From an uncultured Porphyromonas sp. (GTDB lineage Bacteria > Bacteroidota > Bacteroidia > Bacteroidales > Porphyromonadaceae): DNA of 21,830 nt. Both the position numbers and the translations under genes were made by a program. This document shows positions 1-7,129 of the stretch, piece after piece (position 1 is the stretch's first letter; each line of letters starts with the position of its first letter). The stretch covers positions 1 to 21,830 of the forward strand of contig NZ_CAMYEZ010000017.1 in assembly GCF_947254915.1 (NCBI RefSeq). Direction: 5' to 3'. The notes under the pieces were generated by a model. It did not search any database. It saw only the letters and a list, made by a program, of their open reading frames with translations, and had not been told where the DNA came from.

Positions 1-55
1 GGCTTACGCCAGCTGAGTTACAGTCAGCCCCATTTGGCCACTCTGGTAACTGCCC
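1..55 (-). tRNA. tRNA-Tyr (GTA), 3' part outside the window
   Basis: Read on the minus strand, the RNA would start at 55 with GGGCAGT (5' acceptor strand), followed by TA and a D-arm. The anticodon arm is GCTGA-CTGTAAC-TCAGC, a 5-bp stem around a 7-base loop with GTA in the anticodon position. Next comes GGC-GTAA-GCC, the long variable arm typical of bacterial class II tRNA-Tyr. The T-arm and 3' acceptor strand lie beyond the window edge, so acceptor pairing cannot be confirmed. In Bacteroidetes a tRNA-Tyr gene next to xerC/hpf and upstream of tuf is a familiar arrangement, and this fits it. Confidence 0.88.
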
Positions 56-130
56 TTTTGAGTCCTTTGCTTGCATTGCTACTCCCCTTTGAAAACCCTC
101 AGATGGGTAGATGGCATCACAAACTGGGTG

Positions 131-162
131 CAAATATACGAACTATTTTGGAAATACCAAAA
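131..162 (-). promoter_or_regulatory. Bacteroidetes-type promoter for the tRNA-Tyr operon
   Basis: On the minus strand a TTTG (161-158) is followed by exactly 19 bases and then TATATTTG (138-131). This matches the Bacteroidetes sigma-ABfr consensus TTTG-N19-TAnnTTTG in both boxes. Transcription would start near 124 and reach the tRNA at 55 after about 70 bases. No other tRNA is recognisable in between. Confidence 0.75.
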
Positions 163-228
163 CTTTTGGGCGAATTATCTTCTCCGAAGTGACTCCTCCG
201 TGTGGGGTATCGGTAACTGAAGAGAGAC

Positions 229-307
229 GTAGATAGTGGATGGCGTGATCCCACCATACACAGACTAGCCACTAACCACCGAAAACTAGTCGTGGTCCAC
301 TATCTAC
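229..307. repeat. 12-bp perfect inverted repeat with nested hairpin
   Basis: GTAGATAGTGGA (229-240) is the exact reverse complement of 296-307, and 55 bases separate the arms. Inside, GACTAG (263-268) pairs with CTAGTC (286-291), giving a nested or branched structure. It lies just downstream of the stop codon at 323, in the 3' end of the xerC-hpf transcript. It could be a transcript-end structure or a processing site. There is no run of T after it on either strand, so a classical intrinsic terminator is doubtful. Confidence 0.5.
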
Positions 308-322
308 TTACTCACCTTTCTA

Positions 323-1534
323 CTATTTGTTTTCTTTGGCTCGGTCTATCTGACGCTTGAGTGCATCGATAGCCTCATCAATAGCCTCCTCAAAGGTAGT
401 CGCACCCTTCTCTGCGTAGTGGTCATACCCTGGGACAAAGAGACGAATAGCGGCTATCTTGCCATGCGTAGCATCAGACTTGTCTAGCCGTAGGGTTATC
501 TCAGCCTTGCTAATGGTGTCGTCAAAGCGTGCAAGACGATCTATCTTCTTCTTAGCGAACTCTTGGAGAGCGTCGCTGGCATCAAACTGTAGAGACTGGA
601 TGTGAACGTTAATCATAGATGATACTTGACTTTGTGCTCTAGGGTGAGCGTGATACAATTGTTTGAGTTGCTCGAAGGATGTGTGGGTGTATCTAGTGGT
701 CGTCTCTAGATTGCTATGACCTAAGAGCTCTTTGATGGAGGTGATAGGGGCCCCAGCATTGAGCATCTCAGTGGCAAAGGAGTGTCTCAGCGTGTGGGCT
801 CCTCTGCGTGGCAATCCAGGCACTACGCTGAGTGCTTTGTGTACCACTTGATAGACGTCAGCTCCTGAGAGCGGTCTGCACCTCAAAGTAACAAAAAAAT
901 ATTGAGATGTGCCAACCTTGTGGTCTCGCAAGGTGATATAATCTTGCATTTTCTCTCTAAGGTCCATACCGAAGGGCACTATTCGCTCCTTGCGCCCCTT
1001 GCCTACGACACGTAGCGACATGGCCGTGAGGTCTACTTGCTGAGTCTCCAGGCTAGCTACCTCGGCACGACGCAAGCCTGTCTGGTAGATGGTCTCTATG
1101 ATTAGTCGGTCACGCACAGAGAGGAAGTTGTCTGGCTCTATGGGGATTGTCGCAAGAGCCTCTTCAATCTGCGCCTGCGTGAGGAAGGAGGGTAGCGTGT
1201 GCTCTCGCTTGGGTCCCTTCAGATAGCGTGTGGGGTTGCTGGTGACGTGGCCTCGTAGCTGGAGATACTTATAGAATGAGCGCACGGCACTCAGATTCTT
1301 ATTGACCGTTGTGCTGGTTAGCTCATCGTCCATCTGCTGCATAATCCAGTTGCGTACGAGGTCTCGATCGGCATCACTGGGGCTCCACTCATCGGTAGCC
1401 AGCTCTAGTGCGCTCTCCATATAGGACTCGATGGCAGGACGATAGGTGGTGAGCGTGAGCGGAGAGGCATTGCGCTCTAGTCGCAGGTGCTCCATGAAGG
1501 CGTCCAGGGTCTGTTCCAGTTCTTGGGTCAGCAT
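323..1534 (-). CDS. XerC/XerD-type tyrosine recombinase fused to HPF domain
   Basis: One uninterrupted frame joins two proteins that are normally separate. Residues are numbered from an upstream ATG at 1594. The SAM-like DNA-binding domain spans about 21-125 and the catalytic domain about 135-318, with all six catalytic residues present: R175, K199, H267, R270, H293 and nucleophile Y302. Such enzymes resolve chromosome dimers or act as integrases. After HPRAQSQVSS a new domain starts at M327 and runs to residue 423. It resembles HPF/YfiA ribosome hibernation factors, which bind the 30S subunit and dimerise or silence ribosomes. The ATG at 1534 is preferred: it lies 4 bases after the upstream stop codon (1539), removes a 56-base overlap, and suits the family N-terminus. 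The M327 codon (616) could allow separate translation of a 97-residue HPF. The gene is last in an operon with two transferase-like genes. The domain calls are firm; whether the fused protein accumulates is unknown. Confidence 0.88.
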   Translation of the reverse strand: MLTQELEQTLDAFMEHLRLERNASPLTLTTYRPAIESYMESALELATDEWSPSDADRDLVRNWIMQQMDDELTSTTVNKNLSAVRSFYKYLQLRGHVTSNPTRYLKGPKREHTLPSFLTQAQIEEALATIPIEPDNFLSVRDRLIIETIYQTGLRRAEVASLETQQVDLTAMSLRVVGKGRKERIVPFGMDLREKMQDYITLRDHKVGTSQYFFVTLRCRPLSGADVYQVVHKALSVVPGLPRRGAHTLRHSFATEMLNAGAPITSIKELLGHSNLETTTRYTHTSFEQLKQLYHAHPRAQSQVSSMINVHIQSLQFDASDALQEFAKKKIDRLARFDDTISKAEITLRLDKSDATHGKIAAIRLFVPGYDHYAEKGATTFEEAIDEAIDALKRQIDRAKENK

Positions 1535-1538
1535 GAGT

Positions 1539-3179
1539 TTATGGTTGGTGACTAATCCCGAGTAGCTTACAGAGCTGTGGAGCAAATTCTCCAAGGTTAA
1601 ATGGCTTGGTGCACAGCTCTTCTAGATAAGCCTTAATCCTCGGATGAGCGCTCTCCATACGAGGCGATACGTAGGCTAGGAAAAGTGCTTGTCCGATTCT
1701 TTCTTTAGGAATCTGATCGGATCGGTATGGATACCACTCGCCAAAGGTCCCAGACGTAGAAAGAAAGAGAATAACTGAAGGCGTCTCAGCATAGTAATCA
1801 ATTATCTTCTTAAAGATATAATCTTCATAGGAGACTAAGTTGTAGTACTTAGCTAGGTTATCCTTGCTGTCGCCATCGATCTCCGTGGGTGGACCAATGG
1901 TATTTCGATTAAAAGTGGCAAACTCCTCAGGAACTCTAAACCAGATGTTGGTGGCACTACCCACTAGATGTATAGTGGAGACGAGAGGAAGCTGCTCTGC
2001 TTGGTGTAAATGCTTTAGCACATCCCCATCGTAGGTAGGGCGCGCTGTCGTTGTCTCTAGCCCTGTCCGTAGATTGGTGTGGTAGGAGCGATTGCAGTCT
2101 AAGACTAACTGAGGCGTTACGTCTAGACCTATACTTACTCGAGGATAATTGCTCACCCAGTAGGTGTCATAGCCAGCTTCTCGTAGGATGCCATAGATAG
2201 AGGGGTATCTATCCCAGCTTACTGTAGATTCTTTAGGGCAAAGACTAAAAGTCCAAGCCTTGGATAGTCCTGGATTGTCAGAAGCTGCATAAGTACTATC
2301 CGAGCGAAGAATGGAGCCTGTGGCTATTAACTTATCTAGGATTGGAGTATTCTCATCTATGTGAGGATCATAGCAATGCATCAATTGCGAGTAAAGTTCG
2401 TCAACCCATACGATTACTACGTTGTGTGGCTCCTTTTGCAGTACACTTGGAGAGACTGATCCCGCTTTGGGTTGTGTGATATGGTAGTTCAGACCACTCT
2501 GCGCTATCTGTCGCTGCACTAAGCCTTGCGCCACGCAGACCCGCTCTGTCGAGGTGAGTCTCTCATAGATCGGATCATTATGGTTGTAGTGGCTTATCAT
2601 GTTTACAATATGAGAGATGCTCACGGTTAGGAGGATAGCACCCACAGCCCATTGCACTCCACGATGGAAGTGCTTCGACTGGGTGCTCAACTTGTGAAGC
2701 TTCCTAATAGCGTATGGGAGAGCGATTGAGAGGGCTAGAGCAAGTGTCAGTAGGGCACACTCACTAAGTAACGATAGCCAATCTAGATGCATAGATGCTA
2801 GGAAACCTTGTGCCTCCTCTGGATTAGTCGCCATCAGTGGCTCTATAACTACATCGTTGAATGGCATCTGATAGGTCTCTACTAGAAACCAATCTGTGAG
2901 GTGCATCACCAAGAGTCCCCCCAAGAGGACTCCTATCCATATCCTTCTGACCACTCGCCATGGTATCAATGCCGTGAGAAGCCAGCCTGTGAGGGCTATA
3001 CCCAGCATATTACATAGCAGTCGCCAGTTTTCTAGAGATAGGTATCCGCCAGAACTGTATAGCACAGACCCTACAATGCGTCCATTAAGCCATAAGATTC
3101 CTATGATGAAGAGCGGTAACCACGATAACTGAGGTAATCGATTTACTACGCCCTGAGCGTAATTGCTTAGTCTATTCAT
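1539..3179 (-). CDS. Catalytically degenerate phosphoethanolamine transferase-like membrane protein
   Basis: This 546-residue protein has about five N-terminal membrane helices (roughly 20-40, 53-73, 80-100, 135-157, 173-195), then a periplasmic alkaline-phosphatase/sulfatase-fold domain from about 250. The layout matches EptA/MCR-type transferases and the neighbour encoded at 3176-4969. Aligned by eye with that neighbour, the domain keeps the metal-ligand glutamate (E261 in VWVDEL) but lacks the nucleophilic threonine region (ASDNPG, 299-304). The metal-binding Asp-His pair is replaced by Thr-Ser (475-476 in FLSTSG), and the GSH motif reads GSA (407-409). I therefore read it as a pseudoenzyme, perhaps a partner or regulator of the active copy. 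Its start codon overlaps the upstream stop by 4 bases (ATGA), which suggests translational coupling. The frame is intact, so it is not a decayed pseudogene. Confidence 0.8.
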   Translation of the reverse strand: MNRLSNYAQGVVNRLPQLSWLPLFIIGILWLNGRIVGSVLYSSGGYLSLENWRLLCNMLGIALTGWLLTALIPWRVVRRIWIGVLLGGLLVMHLTDWFLVETYQMPFNDVVIEPLMATNPEEAQGFLASMHLDWLSLLSECALLTLALALSIALPYAIRKLHKLSTQSKHFHRGVQWAVGAILLTVSISHIVNMISHYNHNDPIYERLTSTERVCVAQGLVQRQIAQSGLNYHITQPKAGSVSPSVLQKEPHNVVIVWVDELYSQLMHCYDPHIDENTPILDKLIATGSILRSDSTYAASDNPGLSKAWTFSLCPKESTVSWDRYPSIYGILREAGYDTYWVSNYPRVSIGLDVTPQLVLDCNRSYHTNLRTGLETTTARPTYDGDVLKHLHQAEQLPLVSTIHLVGSATNIWFRVPEEFATFNRNTIGPPTEIDGDSKDNLAKYYNLVSYEDYIFKKIIDYYAETPSVILFLSTSGTFGEWYPYRSDQIPKERIGQALFLAYVSPRMESAHPRIKAYLEELCTKPFNLGEFAPQLCKLLGISHQP

Positions 3180-4969
3180 TGTATCTGGCTAGGGTATTTA
3201 GGTTCGAATGTTATCTCCTCGCCCCACTCATGCACCTCTCGAGGGCGAGTGACGTCATACTGAGCAGACCAAAGTTCTATCTGGGGGGAGGAGTAAGGAA
3301 CTTGTATCCCCATTAGGCCAAGCAGTGAGTTGGTGAAGAGATTCGTTATGAAAGGTCTATGACAGGCTCCCTTGATGAGCTTTACAATGTCTGGATTCTC
3401 TGCCATAAATTGATCTGACATATATACCATAAAAGGGATGGAGAGCGAACTCTGTGTCATGCTATGGGCAGTACTGTGAGGCTCCAGAGGATCATCGTAG
3501 CGAGTTACTGCATGGTCGGACATGTATATGACAATTGAGGAAGTGTGACTGTAGTAACGGATGATCTCGTTAACGATCCAATCATTGTACAGTACAGAGT
3601 TTATATAGTGAGCTGACTTCTCCGCTTCTTTGGATAGGAGGTGAGGCTCTATAGGGAGTATGTCTTGTGCCTTAAATACTCTAAACTGCTCGGGGTAACG
3701 ATCTTTATAGTCAATATGACTACCCATTAGGTGGACTAGGGTGAATAGATTCTCTTTTCCTTTCATTGCAATTGTCTTGTAGTCTTGCAGTAGAGGGAGG
3801 ATCTGCTCATCATGCTTCTTGTTTTTGGGACCTCTATCCCACAGCCAGGAGACGGTAGAGTCAAGCATATCCGTGCTAGCCAGCGTGTCTGAGGTGTTTG
3901 CTATAACCGTAATGTCTGTCATATACTCTCCAGCCACCTCTTGATTGGTTGCCCAGTAAGTGCGATAACCTGCTTGTGAGAAGGCTAGAGGGAGTGTTGA
4001 TGTCTCATCCCAAGGTTGATTAGGGTTGCTCACATCTCTGATGGAGAAAACCTTGCGCAGAGATAAAAGCGTCGTAGGGGCGCAAGAGACTACATCGTCG
4101 TATAGTATGAGACTACCAGCCTGTACGAGAGAGTCTAGATGGGGTGTATCTTCGAGTGGATAGCCGTAGCAGTGCATATCCAGCCGACGTAAAGACTCGC
4201 CCATGATAACGACGACATTGTGAGGTGAGCGGACTTGATTGGTGAGCGTCACTTTTGGAAGGTTATTTCTTAGGTAAGCCAGTTTCTCCTTGGCGTGGCG
4301 TACGGTCTTTAGTCCTCCACGAGTCGTGGCTATATACCTATTAACCATATCAGCCGAGCGGTAATAATCATAAGACTCTTGTAGCCTGACATCGACATCT
4401 CGTTGAGCCCGCACTGTGACTACTATATATGTGGGTACAGCAAGTAGTAAGATGCAGGCGATCAGACGCCAGGGGCGGAGTGCTTCTCTACGATAGTGAT
4501 AGAGCCATATAGCACCATAGGATGAAAGGGCTAGGAGGAGTAACCAGCCAGTCGCTTTAAGCCAGCTCATCGGGGGGATGGAGCTGAGGAGTAGACGACT
4601 ATCCACTCCTTCGCCAGGGAGCTGACGGTACTGTAGTGCAACGCTGTCGTTGAAAAGCACTTGCACATCGGTAATTAGGTAGTACTCATATATGAAGAGG
4701 AGTGAGAGGAGCAAGACTACGACACCTGATAGTCCATAGCGTATCAACTTACGCTGAGGTAGAGAGACGAGCAGTACGCAACTCCCTACAAGGAGCACAC
4801 TCCCACCGAGCCAATTGACCAAGATTGCTCCATCGATCATTTGATCAGATGTGTACAGGTATAGACAGAGCAAAAACAACTGCATAAGGGGAAGAAAGAG
4901 AGTAAGAAAGGTCTGCTCCCGCATACGCCTCCAGATATTGCTCAGTCGCATTTGTATTGATCGCTTCAT
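3176..4969 (-). CDS. EptA-like phosphoethanolamine transferase (sulfatase-fold membrane enzyme)
   Basis: This 597-residue protein has five predicted helices (about 20-40, 48-70, 78-99, 136-157, 168-187) and a periplasmic alkaline-phosphatase-fold domain from about 250. Hallmarks of the EptA/MCR family are present: IMGESLRRLDMHCYGY, with metal ligand E258; a TT pair at 299-300 in SCAPTTLLSL, where the nucleophilic threonine belongs; HLMGSH (413-418); SDH (484-486), with the Asp-His metal ligands; and further histidines at 498 and 502. Family members move phosphoethanolamine from phosphatidylethanolamine onto lipid A or other surface glycans, often affecting resistance to cationic peptides. The exact acceptor cannot be read from sequence. 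It is the first gene of a three-gene minus-strand operon, and no clear -7 box lies directly upstream, so it may be read through from the gene at 5724. M7 is an alternative start. Confidence 0.82.
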   Translation of the reverse strand: MKRSIQMRLSNIWRRMREQTFLTLFLPLMQLFLLCLYLYTSDQMIDGAILVNWLGGSVLLVGSCVLLVSLPQRKLIRYGLSGVVVLLLSLLFIYEYYLITDVQVLFNDSVALQYRQLPGEGVDSRLLLSSIPPMSWLKATGWLLLLALSSYGAIWLYHYRREALRPWRLIACILLLAVPTYIVVTVRAQRDVDVRLQESYDYYRSADMVNRYIATTRGGLKTVRHAKEKLAYLRNNLPKVTLTNQVRSPHNVVVIMGESLRRLDMHCYGYPLEDTPHLDSLVQAGSLILYDDVVSCAPTTLLSLRKVFSIRDVSNPNQPWDETSTLPLAFSQAGYRTYWATNQEVAGEYMTDITVIANTSDTLASTDMLDSTVSWLWDRGPKNKKHDEQILPLLQDYKTIAMKGKENLFTLVHLMGSHIDYKDRYPEQFRVFKAQDILPIEPHLLSKEAEKSAHYINSVLYNDWIVNEIIRYYSHTSSIVIYMSDHAVTRYDDPLEPHSTAHSMTQSSLSIPFMVYMSDQFMAENPDIVKLIKGACHRPFITNLFTNSLLGLMGIQVPYSSPQIELWSAQYDVTRPREVHEWGEEITFEPKYPSQIQ

Positions 4970-5064
4970 GTGATATTTAGATGGTTGTCCCTCGGTTCTT
5001 TAGTTCTTTGCAGGCGAAGGACTGTGAAGTTGAGAACCGCAGAAGTTTATCAATGAAGGTAGTG

Positions 5065-5724
5065 CTACAGAAAGGGTTGTGGACGGCCACCGCCATCACG
5101 CATGAGTCGGATGTTAACGCCTGGCGCTGTGCCACGGACCCCTCTGATGCGCTCTGTGAAGGGGTCGTACTCGATCCGTATGTCGCCGATCTCGGTGATG
5201 CGGTTGGAGAGAAGGTCGTATCTGATGCTGTAGTCTCCGATCCTCCTGATACGCTCCGAGAGGAGCTCGTACTCAATCTTGCAGGCTCCAACCTGCTCTA
5301 GCCGCTCCGAGAGTAGCTGGTATCTAAACCGGTAGGGGCCGAACTGGCGCACACGCTCGGAGAGTGGCTCGTACTCTACTCGCCACCCGTAGGGGATCTG
5401 GTAGACGCCCTCACGGTAGGAGTAGACGAGCTGTCCTCTCGAGTCGTAGATGAAGAGGTCCTCTAGCTGTCCCTCTCTGAGCACAAAGAGTAGCTGCCTA
5501 TTGAGTAGTATGCCGACACGCTTGCCCGAAGCCCCGGCACCGATAGTTGTCGAGGGCTCTTGGTGGGGGGCGGGGCGACTATTGAGGTACTCCCAGGTGC
5601 CATTGGGGTAGAGTATGACCTGATCCCCATCGCTGGTGATGGCGCGCACTTGTGCTGTCGCACAGACCGCCCCTAGGAGTAGCAGGAGGGGCAGTAGGAT
5701 GGCTCTTATGGTAAGGTGTTGCAT
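5065..5724 (-). CDS. Secreted protein with five 17-residue tandem repeats
   Basis: This 219-residue protein of unknown function begins with a signal peptide: a hydrophobic stretch at about 6-23 and a likely cleavage after ATA or ATAQ near 24-25. Then comes ITSDGDQVILYPNGTWEYL, resembling the short 'DG..V.L..NGTW.Y' motif seen in many small Bacteroidetes exported proteins. Residues 114-198 are five exactly 17-residue repeats of pattern x-I-x-Y-x-x-x-S-x-R-I-x-x-I-G-x-x, for example WRVEYEPLSERVRQFGP, CKIEYELLSERIRRIGD and YSIRYDLLSNRITEIGD. Alternating hydrophobic and charged positions suggest stacked beta-hairpins or a small beta-solenoid. A Bacteroidetes -7 box lies about 30 bases upstream. 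The next minus-strand gene starts 95 bases downstream. I do not recognise a named family. Confidence 0.8.
   Translation of the reverse strand: MQHLTIRAILLPLLLLLGAVCATAQVRAITSDGDQVILYPNGTWEYLNSRPAPHQEPSTTIGAGASGKRVGILLNRQLLFVLREGQLEDLFIYDSRGQLVYSYREGVYQIPYGWRVEYEPLSERVRQFGPYRFRYQLLSERLEQVGACKIEYELLSERIRRIGDYSIRYDLLSNRITEIGDIRIEYDPFTERIRGVRGTAPGVNIRLMRDGGGRPQPFL
5131..5385 (-). repeat. 51-bp in-frame tandem repeats (five units)
   Basis: The DNA encoding residues 114-198 of the secreted protein consists of five consecutive 51-base units (17 codons each). Third-codon positions have drifted, while the Tyr, Ser/Thr, Arg and Gly positions stay fixed. This points to old duplications kept by selection on the protein rather than a recent slippage array. 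Confidence 0.75.
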
Positions 5725-5750
5725 AGTCGTAGCGCTCTAGATGTCATACG

Positions 5751-5758
5751 CAAAGGTA
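5751..5758 (-). promoter_or_regulatory. -7 box (TACCTTTG) for the 5724 gene
   Basis: TACCTTTG on the minus strand fits TAnnTTTG, and the ATG at 5724 follows after about 26 bases. TTG triplets lie 10 to 15 bases upstream, but no TTTG stands at the ideal 19-base spacing, so the -33 element is weak. The same octamer precedes serS and the sigma-54-type regulator gene. Confidence 0.5.
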
Positions 5759-5846
5759 GTAAAATCAAGTCAACGGATGGGAGAGAGGACGGTCATCTTT
5801 TCGTGTCCGAGATAGCTCCCTCGGTGAGAATTTGGGAATCTCCAGG

Positions 5847-5945
5847 GAGGAAACGAAAATTCTTCACGGAACTGGGAAATAAAAGTTCGGAAGAATGAAA
5901 TGAAACTTCGGAAGAAGGATTTCAAAGTTCCGAAGAATTTCTCCG
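5847..5945 (-). repeat. Dispersed TTCTTCCGAA repeat element, copy 1
   Basis: Read on the minus strand, this stretch contains three TTC-TTC(C/G)-GAA-type cores about 21-22 bases apart. It then has CATTTCATTCTTCCGAAC, CCCAGTTCCGTGAAGAAT and TTTTCGTTTCCTC. The same order and nearly the same bases occur in copy 2 (14946-15051) on the plus strand and begin again in copy 3 (21781-21830). It sits in the divergent gap between the genes starting at 5724 and 6134. The outer GAGGAAACGAAAA-like arm of copies 2 and 3 is missing on the far side, where the related hairpin at 5955-5998 begins. Confidence 0.8.
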
Positions 5946-5954
5946 TCCCTCACT

Positions 5955-5998
5955 GGAAAATCAAAGATCCCCACGGAGGAATCCTTTGATTTCCTCGG
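5955..5998 (-). repeat. Hairpin related to the dispersed element, lacking the tandem core
   Basis: GGAAAATCAAAG pairs with CTTTGATTTCC across an intervening ATCCCCACGGAGGAAT, giving a stem of about 11 bp with one bulge. On the minus strand it reads GAGGAAATCAAAG, then CTCCGTGGGGAT, then CTTTGATTTTCC. This is the arm-CTCCGTGG-arm order of the full element (GAGGAAACGAAAA, CTCCGTGGAGAA, TTTTCGTTTTCTC) without the TTCCGAA units. It is likely a minimal relative of the same family. Confidence 0.55.
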
Positions 5999-6058
5999 AG
6001 GTTACTATGAACGACCTCTTCGCCGAGGAGTAATTCTTGCGAAGAAAGGATTATTTTA

Positions 6059-6099
6059 GTACGAAAATATTCGTATATCGAAATAGTTTCGTACATTTG
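6059..6099 (+). promoter_or_regulatory. Promoter with overlapping inverted-repeat operator candidate
   Basis: TACATTTG (6092-6099) is a consensus -7 box, 35 bases before the ATG at 6134. GTACGAAA (6059-6066) is the exact reverse complement of TTTCGTAC (6087-6094), whose last bases run into the -7 box. A second near-palindrome, TTCGTATATCGAA, lies between the arms. No TTTG stands at -33. A dyad placed from -45 into the -7 box is where a repressor, or an activator compensating for the poor -33 element, would bind. Confidence 0.5.
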
Positions 6100-6133
6100 C
6101 GTCGTTATTCATATCAAACTACTGTACAATCAT

Positions 6134-7129
6134 ATGAACACCTCTACGCAATCATCAAGTTTGCAGCCTAAGCTTGCCTGGAAGCAGTCTCTGCTCTCCT
6201 TCCTTCTTGTCTTATGCTTGATGCCTCTAGGACACGCATTTATGATCCTTATGGAGCTCCTGATAGCGCCTGCCGTACTGCCTTATAGCGCTTTCGGGCT
6301 GGGGCTACTAGGACTAGCAATCGCTGTGTGTGGCGTCTTTGCTAAGAAAGATACTCCTCAGACGCTCTGCGGACTCATCGGGGGGCTGCTCCTGTGGACT
6401 GGCTGGGTCGAGTTCCTCTTTATGTACTACGCTCAGCGCTTTGGCGCACACCCAGAGATCCTCAATGGGGTCATAACCACTACAACGACCTATGTGCAGG
6501 GGATTGCGACAAATCCTGTCTTGTCTATCGACGGCGTACCTGTACAGCACATGCATGATATCAAGGATATCGTCGTGACCAGACCTGAGTACCTACTGAT
6601 GCCGGCGTCGTTTGGCTTCTGGGTGTCGATCATGCTACTCTATATATTTAATGTACGTACGGGGTGCAACTTTATGCTCTGGTGTCAGCGGGTGCTCCTT
6701 GGCAAGAAGCGTGACATCGTGGTGCGCTCGGGCATGACACGTCACCCTGCTATGGTGACCTTTATGGAGACGATGATGCTCCTGTGGACCTGCTACTTGC
6801 TGCTGATGTTTTGCTATGATCCGCGCTTCCTCGGGCAGAGCCATCCAGTGACTATCGCCGTGGGGGTGGGGTGCTTCATCAGCTTCTTCTTCATCTTTCG
6901 CAAGCAACTCGCTCGCAAGCAGTGGGGCGCTAACATACGTATGGCGATCCCTGCGGTCATCGTCCTCTGGACGCCTGTCGAGATACTGGGGCGCAACAAC
7001 CTCTTTAACGAGATCTGGATCGCTCCGCTAGACCATGTGGGCGAGATGATCGCCATCCTCGTCACCTTCCTCCTGATAGGTGGCTATCTCGCATGGCATC
7101 GCAAGAGACAAGCCAAGAAGGGAGCTTAG
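6134..7129 (+). CDS. Conserved-looking multi-pass membrane protein of unknown function
   Basis: This 331-residue protein has about eight hydrophobic helices (roughly 19-42, 52-70, 80-101, 153-173, 208-230, 240-257, 270-288, 302-322). A loop at about 102-150 contains a Thr run and a histidine-containing stretch, QHMHDIKD. Small basic loops and the basic tail RKRQAKKGA suggest a cytoplasmic C-terminus. There is no cleavable signal peptide, transport motif or nucleotide-binding motif. Helix pairs are rich in aromatic and methionine residues. It stands alone: the upstream gene is divergent and nadB begins about 400 bases downstream behind its own promoter. I do not recognise the family. The coding call is secure from length, composition and a good promoter; the function is open. 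Confidence 0.75.
   Translation: MNTSTQSSSLQPKLAWKQSLLSFLLVLCLMPLGHAFMILMELLIAPAVLPYSAFGLGLLGLAIAVCGVFAKKDTPQTLCGLIGGLLLWTGWVEFLFMYYAQRFGAHPEILNGVITTTTTYVQGIATNPVLSIDGVPVQHMHDIKDIVVTRPEYLLMPASFGFWVSIMLLYIFNVRTGCNFMLWCQRVLLGKKRDIVVRSGMTRHPAMVTFMETMMLLWTCYLLLMFCYDPRFLGQSHPVTIAVGVGCFISFFFIFRKQLARKQWGANIRMAIPAVIVLWTPVEILGRNNLFNEIWIAPLDHVGEMIAILVTFLLIGGYLAWHRKRQAKKGA

Noticed and set aside
176..205. Possible degenerate fourth copy of the dispersed element (CTTCTCCGAAGTGACTCCTCCGTG-like)
   Set aside because: Only the CCGAAGT and CTCCGTG words match; arms and tandem units are absent, so chance cannot be excluded.
1535..1594. Upstream start of the XerC-HPF gene at 1594
   Set aside because: It would overlap the preceding gene by 56 bases and add 20 residues not expected for the family; the ATG at 1534 is better placed.
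4977..5301. Open frames on both strands overlapping the start of the 5065-5724 gene region
   Set aside because: They overlap the repeat-encoding part of a clearly exported protein, have low-complexity translations and no start-site support.
5716..5898. 60-codon plus-strand frame before repeat copy 1
   Set aside because: It begins inside the 5' end of the minus-strand gene, crosses that gene's promoter and ends in repeat copy 1; its composition is not protein-like.
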